A stretch of 64,000 nucleotides of DNA, taken from the NCBI GenBank assembly GCA_016081115.2, contig CM071928.1:59093950-59157949 (forward strand), given 5' to 3'. Shown piece after piece: positions 46,300-58,642 of this stretch; the first letter of the stretch is position 1, and each line of letters opens with the position of its first letter. This DNA comes from Rehmannia glutinosa (taxonomy: Eukaryota > Streptophyta > Magnoliopsida > Lamiales > Orobanchaceae). The notes beneath the pieces are model-generated. The model saw only the letters and a program-made list of their open reading frames with translations, ran no database searches and was not told the DNA's origin. Made by a program: the position numbers and the translations under genes.

Positions 46300-47285
46300 C
46301 AAAGATAAAAACTTCTATCAGACGGTCTAACGACCATAATCCGTTATATGGATCCCAAAATCGACTCCCTGGTGTTTTTATTTTTTCAATTTTACATATA
46401 ATTTTAGGGCTCATTTCAACCTATTCTTGTATTTGGATTTGAAATTTATTAATTAATAAGTTAGAAATTAATATAATGGTCAATGAAACTTTATCCAAGC
46501 CCTCATTAGTATTGATCCATTTTTGTTTTATTTTAATAGCTTATTAATCAGATTTTAATATTGTGATTTTAAGTGTAATTTTTGATTGGTCTACACCATA
46601 TTAATCTTTTTTATTTTCGTTGTAGATGAAGACACGAAAATAAACTCATTCTCTTAGATAGTTTGTTAGTATATATTGAAAAGCAAGTTGAAAAAAAATA
46701 TAGTTAGATTCTCTTATAAATGATTTTTCTGATATGCATGAGATGTTCTAAATTTAAATATATCAGGATTGTAATTGTGTATTTTGAAATGTTTAATGAT
46801 GAGTATTAACATTGTATTTGATGCAAAAATATAATATATTATAAATTTCTTTATTATATAAAAATATATTTTATCTTTGGGCTGTTGGTCAGTGTTCAAT
46901 CCTGAGACCGCTGAAAAGAATTAGGATTTCATTTGAAAAGTATTAGTAGTTCATCAGAAAAGTTAGTATGTAATTCACTTGAAAATATTTAATAGTCCTG
47001 GTTAAAAAGTAGTAGTTTTTTCGGTCCAAATAGTAGTCGTCCCTAGTGAAACGTATTAGTAGTTCCTCTTAAAATTAACATTAGTTTTTCCCTTAAAAGA
47101 TTTTTAGTAATTCCCTTGAAAAATATTAGATTTCTAATAAAAAAAAGTAATAGTACTCCCACCGAACAATATTAGTAGGTCCCCTAAAAATCTTAGATAT
47201 TTCACTCGATCATTGGGACTGGGTTGAGGCTGAATCGTTGGTTTGCGGGTCGAGTAGATTCTCTAGACTAGACCCGTCTAACATG
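46300..47285. mobile_element. Third TIR element of the AAAGTATTAG family
   Basis: The left end TCTATCAGACGGTCTAACGACC... GGATCC (46310-46355) has a weak inverted partner at 47235-47285 (GCGGGTCGAG... AGACCCGTCTAACATGAGAC). An AAAAGTATTAG array lies near its right end at 46910-47200. The left end is also a direct repeat of the left end at 44.46 kb. Confidence 0.45.
46910..47200. repeat. Degenerate array of GAAAAGTATTAGTAGTTC words
   Basis: Around ten copies, more decayed than those at 44.6-45.0 kb. Confidence 0.65.
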
Positions 47286-47296
47286 AGACTAATTCA

Positions 47297-47438
47297 AACA
47301 TAAATGCGTGATACAAGAAACTTAAAATTTGTAAAGATAATTGTGGGTCTCATCTTTTTGTAAACTTAACATAAATGCGTGATACAAGAAACTTAAAATT
47401 TGTAAAGATAATTGTGGGTCTCATCTTTTTGTAAACTT
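47297..47438. repeat. Perfect 71-bp tandem duplication
   Basis: Two adjacent identical 71-bp units (47297-47367, 47368-47438) beginning AACATAAATGCGTGATACAA. Perfect identity implies a recent origin. Confidence 0.95.
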
Positions 47439-47544
47439 TAAATTCATTTTGTGCAGAGAATATATCAACTTAAAGATTGTTCCAACAGAGAAGATATAAA
47501 CTTAAAGATAACTAATTGTTTCATTGGGTTGTGGATGTCATACT

Positions 47545-48373
47545 TGTTGGAAAAACTGGTTTTGGTAAATACCAAAATTCAAAGTGTGGAGACTCGTTAA
47601 TTTTGGAAACGAGTGTGTAATTATTTTCACAAAACCATTTATTGGTGAGTGAGAAATCAATGCACAAATGGTACACTTGAAAAGATGTATTTATGGGAAA
47701 GGTATCCAACATATATGGAATATTAGTAGATTGGTCAAATCCGGTGTTTGGTAAGTTGCTTGATTTTATCTATTAAATAGGCCACTTTGAATCAAATCAC
47801 CAATTTTATGGAATCTTGATTGAGTGCATTAAAATCATTCCTAAACCGATTGAAGCCACAATTGGAAGGATTGACTTTGCACAAATCAATCAAGATAAGA
47901 AATGATTTGATTGATAATTATGGACATAATTGAGTCCAAATTATTAGGGCTTTCCTTTGGAGGGTCCCTTTGTTTTCCCTATAAATAAAGACCCCTCCAT
48001 TCAATGGAAGAAGTGCAAAATACATTCACAATCACATAAATTCGTGCATACCAGTCTCATAGTCTGTCAATCTCAAATTCATATCAGCACAGTAGGTGTT
48101 ACGTCAGGGTATGACGTCACTCATGGCCTCACTTATCTCAGTTCGCTGGGTAGAAGGATTTGTGGTGCTCCTATCCTTTATCAAAGTCCTGTATCTTGGG
48201 AGACTCATTGCCTGCAACCGTGAGCATCGTGATGGGGCAACAAGAATCTTAAAGAAAGAGTTTGCTTGTCTCGACTTGCTTTACTGCTTTCTTTTTCGCT
48301 TTATTGTAATAGACGTTTGTTAGTTCAAATTATCCCCCATTGTATCCCTTTGATTTTTGTTGTATTCCCAACA
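47545..48373 (+). repeat. 5' LTR of copia element A
   Basis: An 829-bp repeat with matched ends TGTTGG and CCAACA. A TATA box (TATAAATA) is at 47980. gag follows 30 bp later. The partner LTR is not in the window, as expected from the later insertions. No canonical primer site follows the CCAACA end; the next bases read ATTTAAGACTC. Confidence 0.75.
47980..47987 (+). promoter_or_regulatory. TATA box in copia A LTR
   Basis: TATAAATA, followed by a pyrimidine-bearing leader. Fits the U3/R border of an LTR. Confidence 0.55.
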
Positions 48374-48403
48374 ATTTAAGACTCTTGTTTGTAATTTGGA
48401 CTG

Positions 48404-49468
48404 ATGGCGTCTTCAAGCAACACGATGACTACTGATTCTGTAGGTGTGGCCTTGGGTGTTACAACACCTCCGACAACATATGTTTCTGTTGTTCCTACTT
48501 ATGGTGTGACCTCACCTTCGGACACACCTCTTCCAACACCTACTTCTGTTTCAATGATTGTGGGGGGTGTGACCACACTTTCTGTCACACCTCTGTTTTC
48601 GCACGCTCCAGCGACCGTGGGGGGTGTGACCACACCTCTTGTCACACCTCTGCTCAGCTATGCTCTAGTGACTGTGGGGGGTGTGACCACACCTTCTGAC
48701 ACACCCAAGCATTCTGATGTTCCAACGAGTGTGGCCTACGGTGTTACCACACCTTCGGCCTCACTTCAGGCTTCACATGGTTCTGCGTCTACCTTTGGTG
48801 TTACGTCAATGTTGGCAACACCTTCGATCACATATGTTCCAACAATTGTGGCTGCACATGTTGAAAGGCCGAAAAAGTTTACCGGGCTTAACTTTAACAC
48901 ATGGCAGCAAAAGATGTTCTTTTATCTGACAACCTTAAGTTTGGTGAGGTTCCTTAAAGAGGACCCTCCTGTTGTTACCCCATACAATACTAATATGGAT
49001 CGTAGAGCTGCCCTTGATTGATGGGGTCAAGGGAACTACTTGTGCAAGCATTAAATCCTTAACAAATTGGATAATGTGTTGTACAATGTGTATGCCTCGT
49101 TCAAAGATACTGCTAAGGGAGTATGGATCTCGTTGGATAAAAGGTACATAACAAAGGATGCCGACACCAAAAAGTTCATTGTCATCAGGTTCTTGGAGTA
49201 TGTGATGGTTGATACCAAGACTGTTATGAGTGAACTCCAAGAATTGCAATTGATTTTGCACAACATCCATGCTGAGGGGATGCAGTTGTGTGAAACCTTT
49301 CAAGTGACTGTAATTATTGAAAAGTTGCCGCCTAGTTGGAGGGATTTCAAAAATTGTCTCAAGCATAAAAGGAAACAAATAGGCTTGGAGGATTTGATTG
49401 TCAGATTGCGCATTGAGGAAGGCAATAGACAATCAAATTCCAAACATGAAAAGACCTTGAAGGAGATT
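48404..49468 (+). pseudogene. gag: gag of copia element A with seven 19-residue repeats
   Basis: An ATG at 48404 opens a frame whose first 145 residues are repeats around GVTTPSDTP. The copia gag domain follows (KFTGLNFNTWQQKMFFYLTTLSL), then after two in-frame stops (TGA at 49019 and a TAA about 30 bp later) KLDNVLYNVYASFKDTAKGVW and EKLPPSWRDFKNCLKHKRK. Apart from those two stops the frame is open to 49468, where a minus-strand element is inserted. The stop now ending the frame belongs to that insertion. The zinc knuckle and pol lie beyond the insertion, outside the window. Confidence 0.82.
48446..48844 (+). repeat. 57-bp coding tandem repeat, seven units
   Basis: Units start at 48446, 48503, 48560, 48617, 48674, 48731 and 48788. 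All are 57 bp, so the frame is kept. The three central units are nearly identical (GTGGGGGGTGTGACCACAC); the outer ones are diverged. Confidence 0.92.
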
Positions 49469-50562
49469 TGATTATCAGATCAGCGTATATAAAATATGCA
49501 AGAAATAAATGCTGAAAGTAAATAGACACAGGACAATTATATAGTGGTTTAAGAATGGGGTGATTCCTCTACTCCACTCTTCTCCAACTCCTAGAGGTAA
49601 TCCACTAATGTAACAGTCATTTTACAAAATGGATAAACATTCCGAGCAAGCCTTGATCACACAGCTGGCTTCACTCCTAGGACTCAACTCTTCAGAAGAC
49701 AAATGTCTTGCTACTTCAGCTCCTTCGAATTCTTGGATTTGATCGCGAAGCCCTCCAACGAATCCAAAGCCTGGTTCTACTCTCAAGCAATACATTCTTG
49801 GATGTCCAGACCCCTTTGTCTTTAAAAAAGTTTCCTCTTCAATAGCTTGAAGCTTTTTTCCCTTCACTGTGTGTGTTGGTTAGATAGACTTCGAGTTTTG
49901 GGCTTGCGAATAGAGTGTATTGCTTGAGAGTATTTTTGCTTGCTTTTTTTTTGCTCAGATAATCTCTTGTGTCTCAATTTGCAGGTCATACTCTCTCACA
50001 TAAACTCCTCAACCTTTTATAGTGGCAATTCAAAAATGTATCCATTGAAGAGATAGATGCATTTTCAAACTCCACTTTCATGGTCGTTGGCTGGTCTTGA
50101 TATGCAGCAAATGATGTTGACCCAACCTTGGTTTAATGCTCTGCAGGTTTGCCTGAATCACATCAGGTGTTCTGTGAACATCTCGCTAGTTCCCAACCTT
50201 TTGCACTATTTCAGCAAAACAACTTTAAGGTTGCAGTCTGTCTTCTTTCCTCTTTGAGTAATCCTTTGACTTTACTTATCAACGGACTTCTTCAGCTTTC
50301 TTCAAATCCTTTTGTTGTTGGACCCCTTTATAAGTCTTCTCCAAACATCTGGGAGTGACTTAGCTGTCAGTCTACTGACTAAGACAACTGATTCTTCATT
50401 TTGTCCTTCAGTCAACTTCTGCAATTTTTAACTTAGCTACTTCGACTTAGCTCATAGATTTTATCATATTACATGTTGAATTTAAAACAGAAAATGAGGT
50501 GCCAACTCCCTAATCTAAGTTTTATATAGCATCATCAAAATCTATGCAATAAAGTTCCCAAC
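49469..50562 (-). repeat. 3' LTR of minus-strand Sirevirus-like copia element
   Basis: On the minus strand it starts TGTTGGGAACTTTATTGC (plus 50562 downward) and ends GATAATCA at 49469. It is related to the plus-strand LTR at 51472: ATAGATTTTGATGAT, AAACTTAGATTAGG and GTTGGCACCTCATTT are shared. A minus-strand TATA (CTATAAAA) lies at 50015-50022. The left flank AGATT (49464-49468) is the expected target duplication; the partner lies outside the window. Confidence 0.82.
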
Positions 50563-51471
50563 AATTTCCTCCTTTTTGATGATGCCAAAACTTAAGATAA
50601 AATTACAATGTAAAAAGTGCTTAAGAAAATAATGATTGTTTGAATGTATCATTTTATTGATCACATCATTCTGCACTTTACAATGTACTTACAATATAAA
50701 AAGTACTTACAGTATCATCGGTAGGCACAACTATGGAAGCCTGCTGAACTGACTGGGCCTCAGCTATCTTACCATCTTCACTTTCATCCTTTTGAGTTTG
50801 TTGAGCCTCAGTTGCCTCACCAACATCACGGGCTGGTGATGGCACCATAGGGGGTGGGCCATCAAACAAGATAAACTCCAAAGAGGCAACCTTGCACTGG
50901 CCTTCTTCATTTTTGCCTCCAATTCCTTTTCTTCTGGATTGTAGGAGTTGACTGAGTTTCATTTTTAGAGTCAATAAAATCCAGTGCCATGTCATCATCG
51001 GAGTCATGCAATGTTTTTTTCTCCTCAAGATTAGTTGACTCAGCTGTTTGAGCAGCTTATTTGGCCTTTAGTGCAGTTGGAACCTTATCTAAGACAGTCT
51101 CAACCATCAAAGCGTCGTTATTCCTAAGTTGTTGTTGTTCTTGAGTCTCCCCATCGCCTCCTAACTTTACTTTTTCAAGGTCTCCTATAGTCTCCTCCAA
51201 CCTTAACTGTAGTGTGTTTAGCTTCCCCCTCAACTGACTCACCAGCTGAATCACAAGCATTGAGGTCAACTGACACTGGAGACTCGTATGTGTCTTTTGA
51301 GTGTTAAGCCATTTAGGCAGTTGTCTCAACAACTTCATCAAGGCATGGCTCAGTTAGGTTGCCCTCTACATCTTCTTTCCTAAATTCATCGCCATCCTCC
51401 CTGGTAGGTCCTTCTGAGTGAGCTAGTGAGGTTGTTGCATCAATTATCTTCACCATGTCAAGTATAACTGG
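50563..51471 (-). pseudogene. 3' ORF remnant of minus-strand Sirevirus-like element
   Basis: Two minus-strand open frames (51341-51057 and 51028-50678) are rich in Glu, Gln, Thr and Ser. They contain FDGPPPMVPSPARD, matching VDGPPLMVPSPSHD in the plus-strand element at 59.94 kb. It is therefore the C-terminal part of the extra ORF between pol and 3' LTR. It is cut at 51471 by insertion of the plus-strand element. Confidence 0.7.
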
Positions 51472-52537
51472 TGTTGGGAAAGTATGTATAGATTTTGATG
51501 ATACTATGTAAAACTTAGATTAGGAAGTTGGCACCTCATTTCAAATATAATTCAACTTGTAATAGATAGGGTTCTATGAGCTGAGTTGAAGATTACAAGA
51601 CTCGATTGAAGATTGAAGTGAAGAACCAGCTGTGTGGCAGGTGAGTGAAGTGAAGTGTATGATCAGTTAAGTGATAGAAAAGTTGTCTCAGTCAGCTGAC
51701 AGACAGCAAAGTCATTCCAAAATATTGGAATCGAATGTCAAAGGGGTATGTAGCAGACAGGACTCGAGAAAGCTGAAAGAGATCTGTTGTTAAGATAAGT
51801 CAAGGTTTTTCTAGAAATAGGCATGTGTCAGGCAACCAGCAATAAAACTGTTTTGCTGAAAGAGTGCAAAAACAAAGGAGCCAATGAGATGTACCTGAAA
51901 TCCTGCAGAGGCTAAGCAAAAGCTACAGATCATTAAATTAAAGGAACTGTCTCCATCAATGCTTTGCAAGACAAGACACGCCAACAACCTGCAAAGTGTG
52001 GTTTGACAAATGTGACTATCACTTCAACGGACATATTTTCAAACGTGCACTATAAAAAACTAAGGAGTCATTTGAGAGAAGGTTACCAAGTTTAACACAA
52101 GCATACAAGCATTCAAGCAACAACTTGCAAAAATATCTCTCAAGCTTACAAACAAATCCGTATGACTAAACTCGAAGGAAATTGATCCAACACAATCAGT
52201 GAAGAAAAGACAACTTCATCAGTTGAAGAGAATAACAATGCTAAAACAAGTGTTGAAAAACATACTTAAAATTTTAAGGGTGAAATTCTCCCGCTGGTAA
52301 AACCAAGTCAACTGCATTTAAAAGTGTTAGCTGAAAACAACTATGTTATACAATCAACAGCTCCGTCGATTCTGTTGGATGGGTAACTTTGCTATGTAAG
52401 CCAACCTAGTTGTCCCTAAAGGACTTAGCGGATTTGAGTTAACTCTGAAATTGTTTAAAAGGACTAAAATTAAAAAGTTGGTAAAGTTTATTCAACCTCC
52501 CCCTATAAACTTTACACATCACCCATTGGGACCTACA
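51472..52537 (+). repeat. 5' LTR of plus-strand Sirevirus-like element
   Basis: It begins TGTTGGGAAAGTATG and ends about ACCTACA, just before the primer site. A TATA box (TATAAAAA) is at 52051. The length, about 1.07 kb, agrees with the minus-strand relative (1.09 kb). Confidence 0.82.
52051..52058 (+). promoter_or_regulatory. TATA box in Sirevirus-like LTR
   Basis: TATAAAAA after GTGCAC. The minus-strand relative has CTATAAAA at the same LTR position. Confidence 0.6.
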
Positions 52538-52539
52538 AG

Positions 52540-52551
52540 TGGTATCAGAGC
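52540..52551 (+). promoter_or_regulatory. Primer binding site, initiator tRNA-Met
   Basis: TGGTATCAGAGC, intact, 2 bp after the LTR end. Confidence 0.9.
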
Positions 52552-52661
52552 GGTTGGTTCATTGAGCTTTCCGTACTGGTTATTGAACTAGATCTCATTC
52601 TTTTTCAAAGAATCCACACTTGAGTTTTTAAAGCTTTTATTTCAAAAACAAAGTTATTATC

Positions 52662-54760
52662 ATGGAAGCAAATCTAACTTGCATTCCAATGTTCACTGTT
52701 GAAGAATTTGATGATTGGAAAATACATATGCAGGCTCTTCTATTAGCCTTACATAATGAGATGTGGTTTGTGATTGAGAATGGACCACTACAAATCCTAA
52801 AGGTTAATACAACTGTAAGAAGGGTTGCTCCTGCTGAAGGAGAAGATAAAGCACCCGCAGAGCCTAGACCTGCCATGGTGGAGAAACCACGCTGGTAGAG
52901 GACAAATGAAGATCGAAAAATATATAACTTGGACAATGTTGCCAAGGATATACTTTAAAAATTATTGATAATGCCATTTTTAATAAATTTAAATCTTGTA
53001 AAACGGCTAAAGAGATTGGGAAAAACTAACCTTAATTTGTGAAGGGTCTGACCAAATTAAGGAAAATAAGTTAACTGTTGCTGTTCAAAAATTTGAAAAT
53101 TTTAAAATGATTGCAGGTGAAAGTCTGGATCAGTTGGATGCCAGAGCTACAGAGATTACCAATGAGCTCCCAACTCTAGGGAAGGAATATACACAAAAGA
53201 AAATGTGTATGAGATTCTAAGGTCTCTCCCAGGTGAGTGGGAAATTAAGGTTATCGCTTTGAGACACTCCATGGATCTTATCAGAGCATCAAACCATGAA
53301 TGCTTCTCTAATCTTAAAGCTGAGTTGAGAAGGAAAGAACAATAAGAGACAGTTGTACCTAAGACAGCTGCACTCATGGTTGGTGAAGCAAAGAGAGTTG
53401 AATCCAATGAGGCCATAGACCAAGAGGAGATTGCCCTGATGGTTAAAAGATTCAACAGGTTCTTCAATAAGAACTACAAAAGAAACAAGGGTGAATCATC
53501 CAGAAGACACTCATCACCTTACAAAGCAATGGAGGATAGACCACCAAAGAGAGCTGATCATCAAAGAACTGAATATCAGAGAGCTGAACGAGTAGACTTG
53601 CAGAGAGCTGAGAACCTGTGTTGGAATTGCAGACAACCAGGACACTTTGTTGTTGACTGCCCTTATCCACCAGTCAACAAGTACAAGAATGAAGAAGAAA
53701 GAAAAGTATTCAGAGAGAGAAGACAAGAAAAGAAAAAAGTTATGTTGGTTGCGGAGACTGTTGAACCAGCCAAGTGCAATGAACCAGCAGACTCAGACAG
53801 TAGTGAAACAGACTACTCCAGTGATACTGAGAAAAGACTATGATCTGCCTCATGGCCAAAGAACAAGATCAAAAGGATCAAGAAGATGAGGTACACTCTA
53901 ACTCATCTCATTCAGATTCTAGTGATAGTGACTGTGACACACACACTTCATCACCCACAAATCTTTATGATTCATTAGGCAAAATGATGAAAGACTTTGA
54001 GCACATTAAAACCTCACACACACTTTTAAATGAGGAAAACAACCAGCTTAAATGCCAAAACTCATAGCTGACTAAAGAGCTGAGTGCTCTAAGTCACATA
54101 GTTGATGAGAATACAAAGTTCAAGGCTAAAATAGCTAAGATCCAAGCAGACTTAGCTACTACAGAAAAGAGGGAAAAAGATCTGAAAAATGTGGTTGCAT
54201 CATTCACTAAGGCATCTAAATCATTAGATGAGCTTATAATGATTCAAAAAGAAAGCGGAGACAAAACAGGCATTGAATTTAATTCCTTTGTGCATGCTCA
54301 AGTCCTAAGAGTGGTTATGGAGAAAGGATCCTCAAGCAATGAGGCAACTAAAAATCCAAAGCACCGTATGTTGCACCTATACCTACTCAAAAACACAATC
54401 ACAACTATGATGGCCTTGGATATAAAGGGAAAGGCAAAAAGCCAGCAGAGTATGCTGACAGGACAACTTGAATAAAATGCAGAAGAGTCCATCATCAGAC
54501 TCCAAACAGGAAATACTCGGTAAAATCTAAACAGAGCTACCAAAAGCCCAGAGATTGCAGCAAAGAAAGTCATATGATTGGAATGGTAGAAACTACCCTA
54601 GTCAGGTTGATTGGAATAACCAAATAAGATATCAGCCAAGACCAATGGGATACAAGCCAAAATGGCAAAGACCTGAGACTCAATATAGGTCATCCCCAAG
54701 GCAAAAGAGCTATAATCAACACACATATGCCCCCAAGCAGAAAGCCCAATATGCATAAAA
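52662..54760 (+). pseudogene. gag: gag of Sirevirus-like element (broken)
   Basis: It starts MEANLTCIPMFTVEEFDDWKIHM, a copia gag beginning. A stop at 52896 and frameshifts follow; later gag segments (GESLDQLDARATEITNELP) are recognisable. A frame at 53376-53843 holds the zinc knuckle CWNCRQPGHFVVDC near 53622. Beyond it are Ser/Asp-rich stretches, a coiled-coil region (DFEHIKTSHTLLNEENNQLK, about 54.0-54.2 kb) and an Arg/Gln/Tyr-rich basic tail (YQPRPMGYKPKWQRP). The long coiled-coil C-terminus is usual for Sirevirus Gag. Confidence 0.8.
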
Positions 54761-55009
54761 GTTCCACTATTACCCCCAAGAAAGCAATGCTCAAACACAA
54801 ACACATACACATATGCACAGATAAACAAGATAGTTGTATGAGCTTAAAGCCCCCAAGCAATTTGCAAATGTTCATTATGATTATGGAATTGATAGGTGAA
54901 AACCTCTTACAGTCAGATCATTTGGCTATAGGTTGGTTGGATCACCTTATAGTGCTAACCCCTCAGGACCCAAGCAAGTATGGGTACCTAAAAACTAATT
55001 TCCTTGATT

Positions 55010-58000
55010 GCAGGTTCAAGGAATAGCTGAGTGCCAAGAAACCTGGTACATGGATAGTGGTTGTTCCATACGTATGACAAGCAACAAGAAACATCTGTCA
55101 AAGTTCAAGGAAATCAAAGGTGCTAAATTCATATTTGGAGGAAATGAAGCTCCAGGGGAAACCAAAGGCACATAATCCATCAGAAAGAATGGACTAGAGA
55201 TCACAGATGTAGCATATGTTGAAGGCCTCAACTTCAATCTGATGAGCATCAGCCAACTCTGTGACAAATGATATAATGTGGGATTCAACATGGGTGTATG
55301 CCAAATCAAGGATACTGAATCAAATGAAATTTTGCTACAAGGATCAAGGAAAATTTTATGTAGTGGATTGTTAACTGCTACACAAAGTACATGTCTGCTA
55401 GCAAAGAGTACAGCTGAATCAAGTTGGATGTGGCACAAGAAGCTGAGTCACCTGAATTTCAAGACAATCAACAAGCTTGCAAGGAGTCATCTTGTGTAAG
55501 GATTGTTTGACTCTGTATATAAGAAAGAAAGCATTTGTGATGCATGCCAGATGGGAAAGCAAATTAAGTCTTCTTTCAAGGACAAGCTAAGTCCTTCTTC
55601 AACTAGGATATTGCACCTATTGCACATGGATTTGTTTGGTCCTGTTGAACCAACTAACATCAGTGGAAAGAAATACACCTTAGTGGTGGTGGATGATTAT
55701 TCAAGATACACATGGACAATCTTTATGTATAAAAAGAAGAAAACCTTGCAGAAGCTCTCTCAGTGATGAGAAGAGTTCAAAATGAGAAAGTCAAACCATT
55801 ATAAAGATAAGGTCTGATAGAGAAACTGAGTTTGTCAATGGGATTATAACTCAGTATTGTATTGAAAATGGTATTGCTCATGAGTTGTCATCAGCAAGAA
55901 CTCCATAGTAGAATAGAGTAGCTGAAAAAAGGAACAGAACACTCAAGGAAGCTGCGAGGACCATGTTAGCTGAAGCTGGATCGCCTAAGAGATTTTGGGC
56001 TGAAGCCATTAATACTGCTTGTTACACTCAGAATAGGTGTATGACAAACAGGCAGCTGTCCAAAATCCCTTATGAAATTTGGACAGGGAGGAAGCCAAAT
56101 GTTGGATATTTTCATATCTTTGGATGTAAGTGCTTCATTCATAACAATGTCAAAGACAACTTGAAAGCTTTTGATGCTAAAGATGATGAAGGTATCTTTT
56201 TGGATACTCAACTGAGAGTAAAGCTTATAGAGTGCTGAAAAAAAAGACTATGGTCACAGTAGAGTATATCCATGTGGTTTTTGATGAACCTAATGTCAAT
56301 GGAGAAGACATAGATGAGTTAGCTGACAAGAGGAATCAACCAACTATTCAAAAGAGTACTTATGTTGAAGTTGATGTAAGAGGACTTAACCCTGATGAAG
56401 ATTGGATAGCTGAATCTTAGAGGCAACTAGAAGGTCTGCAGCTGAACGATGATGAGGAAGTTGTTCAAGACAACTTAGCTGAGAGACGACTGAACCCAGC
56501 AGACTTACTCCAACTAGATATAAGATGGTTGAGAGGCCATCCACCTGAGTTAATCATTGGAGATGTTAGAGATGGAGTAAGAACCAGATCAGGACTCAAC
56601 ATGAAGTTATGTTCACTTATTTTATTTCCCAGATAGAACCTAAAGATGTGTAACAAGCATTGGATGACATACATTGGATTCTAGCTATGCAGGAAGAGCT
56701 GAATCAGTTTGAGAGAAACAAGGTTTGGGAATTAATTCAAAGGCCTACCCACCAAAATGTTATTGGTACTAAGTGGATATTTAGAAACAAGATGAATGAA
56801 GAGGGATCTGTAGTAAGAAACAAAGCAAGATTGGTAGCCAAAAGGTATTGCCAAGAGAAAGGTATAGATTTTGATGAAACCTTTGCACCTGTTGCTAGAT
56901 TAGAAGCAATTAGGATGTTCCTTGCTTATGTTGCACACAAGAACTTCATTCTCTACCAAATGGATGTGAAGAGTGCATTTTTGACTGGACTTTTAGAAGA
57001 AGAAGTCTATGTGGAGGAACCTCCAGGTTTTGAGCAAAAAACAATTGTAGATAAAGTCTACAAGCTGAAGAAAGCATTGTATGGATTGAAACAAGCACCA
57101 AGAGCCTGGTATGACACATTGTCTCAGTTTCTTATTGACAATGGATTCGCTAAAGGCAAGATTGATAGAACACTCTTCAGAATTCAAGATGGGGAGAGCA
57201 TATTGCTGGTTCAAATTTATGTGGATGACATTATCTATGGATCCACAAACAAAGAGCTATGTGACAAATTTTCAAACCTCATGCAAGGAAATTTTGAAAT
57301 GAGTATGATGGAAAAGCTTGAAATGAAGGATGGAACCTTCATAAGTCAAACCAAATATACCAGAGATTTAATGAAGAAATTTGGTATGAAAGATAAGTCA
57401 TATGTGAAGATTTCCATGAATACATCAGTCAAAATGGATATGGATGCAGATGGCAAAGATGTAGATCAAACCAGATATATGGCCCTTATTGGATCATTGC
57501 TCTATTTAATAGCAAGTAGGCCAGACATCACCTTTGTTGTAGGTGTAGATGTCAGATTTCAATCTGGACCAAAACAGAGTCACATGACTGCAACCAAGAG
57601 AATCCAAAGGTACTTGAAGAGATGCCAAGAAGTTGGCTTATGGTATCCACAATATGGAGGATTCAAGCTAGTTGGCTACTCAGACTCAGACTATGTTGGA
57701 CGCAGAGTGGACAGGAAAAGTACATCAGGTACCTGTCAAATGCTTGAAATAGATTGGTTTCTTGGTTTAGCAAGAAACAAAATTTAATAGCTACTTCCAC
57801 AACTGAAGCAAAGTCCATAGCTGCAGGCAACTGTTATGCCCAAGTGTTATGGATGAGGCAACATCTGAGAGACTCTGATATAGAAGAAAAAGAGATTCCA
57901 ATTATGTGTGATAACACAAGTGCCATTGCAATTACTCAAAACCCAGTACTGCATTCGAGAACCAAGCACACTGATGCCATATATCATTTTATAAGAGATT

Positions 58001-58132
58001 ATGTTGAAAAAAAGACATCACATTATAATACAATCAACTGATAAGTAGTTAGCTGATATATTCACTGAACCATTATGTGAATCAAGATTTGAAGAGCTTA
58101 AAAATGAGCTTCAGTTGATTGAGCTAAGTTAG
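55010..58132 (+). pseudogene. pol: pol of Sirevirus-like element: PR, INT, RT, RNase H (broken)
   Basis: Protease core YMDSGCS near 55050. GAG-pre-integrase with HKKLSHLN and CDACQMGK, then integrase HMDLFGP, VVVDDYSRYTW, the SDRE block near 55815 and a region with RNRTLKEAARTML. RT frame 56660-57787 with GTKWIFRNKMNEEG, DFDETFAPVAR and YVDDI (Asp pair 57224-57229). RNase H with VGYSDSDYVG, STTEAKSIAAG and CDNTSAI, ending with a worn LADIFTEPL block before a stop near 58130. Frameshifts and stops occur at about 55497, 55764, 55906, 56236, 56418, 57740-57785 and 58040. RT is the best preserved domain. Confidence 0.88.
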
Positions 58133-58548
58133 GAGGCTCAGAAGACTTAATCAGCATAGTCAAAGAAAAGAGTATTGGAAATCAACAAAGTTTCATTTTT
58201 CAGCAAAGTGAAATAATCAAGACGGCTAGTCAACTGTATCAAGTTAGCTAGACAGCCGAGCGCTTATTGTGTGAAGAGAGAAGCAGAGTCAAGTCACTTA
58301 TGGAAGATAGCTGAGTTATTTATGTGCTAAGTGACAAAATGCACTCGTTTTCTGCAAGCGGGAATGTTCTGGGCATGACATCAGAAGTAATTATGCTGTC
58401 AGTAAAAAGCATGTACCCATTTTACCTATGATTAGATATAAATGTTGATGCATTTAATGCGGGAAATTAATGCGATTTCAAGACACAATCTCAACCATTG
58501 ATCATTTTTGAACTTTTTGAATTCCAAAAATTGTCCCCTCACATCCCA

Positions 58549-58554
58549 TATATA
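58549..58554 (+). promoter_or_regulatory. TATA-like box before the post-pol ORF
   Basis: TATATA in CATCCCATATATAGAG, then a CTCTCT-rich leader and the ATG at 58643, about 90 bp on. It looks like a plant core promoter. Whether it drives the downstream ORF is inference. Confidence 0.4.
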
Positions 58555-58642
58555 GAGAAATTCACTTTCTCTCTCCTAGTTTCTTCATCCGTTCAAGTTT
58601 CAAGTTCAAGACTCAGAACTAGCTTCTACATACTATGTTAAG

